A DNA stretch of 6,241 nt from Methanobacteriaceae archaeon. GTDB taxonomy: Archaea > Methanobacteriota > Methanobacteria > Methanobacteriales > Methanobacteriaceae. Location of the stretch: assembly GCA_030693105.1 (NCBI GenBank), contig JAUYBK010000057.1, forward strand, positions 1-6,241. Direction: 5' to 3'. The position numbers were made by a program, and so were the translations under genes. Positions 6,235-6,241 of the stretch are shown piece after piece. The notes beneath the pieces were generated by a model, which was not told where the DNA came from, ran no database searches, and was given only the letters and a program-made list of their open reading frames with translations. How positions within the stretch are numbered: the stretch's first letter is position 1; the number at the start of each line of letters is the position of its first letter.

Positions 6235-6241
6235 AAGGAGA
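6235..6241 (+). promoter_or_regulatory. Ribosome binding site of a gene beyond the right edge
   Basis: The window ends in AAGGAGA, a good Shine-Dalgarno sequence for a plus-strand gene whose start codon would lie within about 10 nt of the edge. That gene may continue the operon or be a new unit; nothing of its coding sequence is visible. Confidence 0.5.

Noticed and set aside
1..6241. CRISPR array, tRNA, rRNA, insertion sequence or phage features
   Set aside because: I found no regularly spaced direct repeats, cloverleaf sequence, transposase or terminal inverted repeats on reading both strands.

Overview
The window looks like a methanogenic euryarchaeon, most probably from the Methanobacteriales/Methanobacterium group. 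The reasons are an archaeal-type ribosome binding site (AGGTGAT), TATA-box promoter-like sequences in very AT-rich spacers between moderately GC-rich genes, a protein related to archaeosine-synthase/tRNA-guanine transglycosylase, and a ChlI/ChlD-type chelatase motor in a setting with no photosynthesis genes. This assignment rests on sequence character alone, not on a database match.

Layout: (1) Positions 1-340, minus strand: the N-terminal part of a membrane protein resembling the sodium/glutamate symporter (GltS) family, cut by the window edge. (2) Positions 341-583: AT-rich spacer with T-tracts that could end the next gene. (3) Positions 584-1327, minus strand: a stand-alone 247-aa TGT/ArcS-like domain protein that lacks the family's zinc-site cysteines. 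(4) Positions 1328-1595: a divergent control region with a nested, symmetric set of GTATTAC/GTAATAC half-sites, a TATA box and a strong ribosome binding site. (5) Positions 1596-6191, plus strand: a compact four-gene operon with junctions of +9, -4 and +4 nt. It encodes a 601-aa AAA+/VWA chelatase-motor protein, a 183-aa substrate-binding (S) component, a 261-aa transmembrane coupling (T) component, and a 480-aa double ABC ATPase. (6) Positions 6192-6241: a short spacer ending in a ribosome binding site for a gene just outside the window.

The last three operon genes make a complete energy-coupling factor (ECF) importer: S component, EcfT and a fused EcfA-EcfA'. The S component does not look like CbiM/NikM, so an organic substrate is more likely than a bare metal ion. 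Co-transcription with a ChlI/ChlD-like motor, a family that powers metal insertion into tetrapyrroles, suggests that the system imports and handles a tetrapyrrole, corrinoid or related metal-cofactor precursor. This is inference and the substrate is not known. The most interesting points are the chelatase motor-importer pairing, the symmetric operator-like array between the two divergent units, and the zinc-site-less orphan TGT-like protein next to them.
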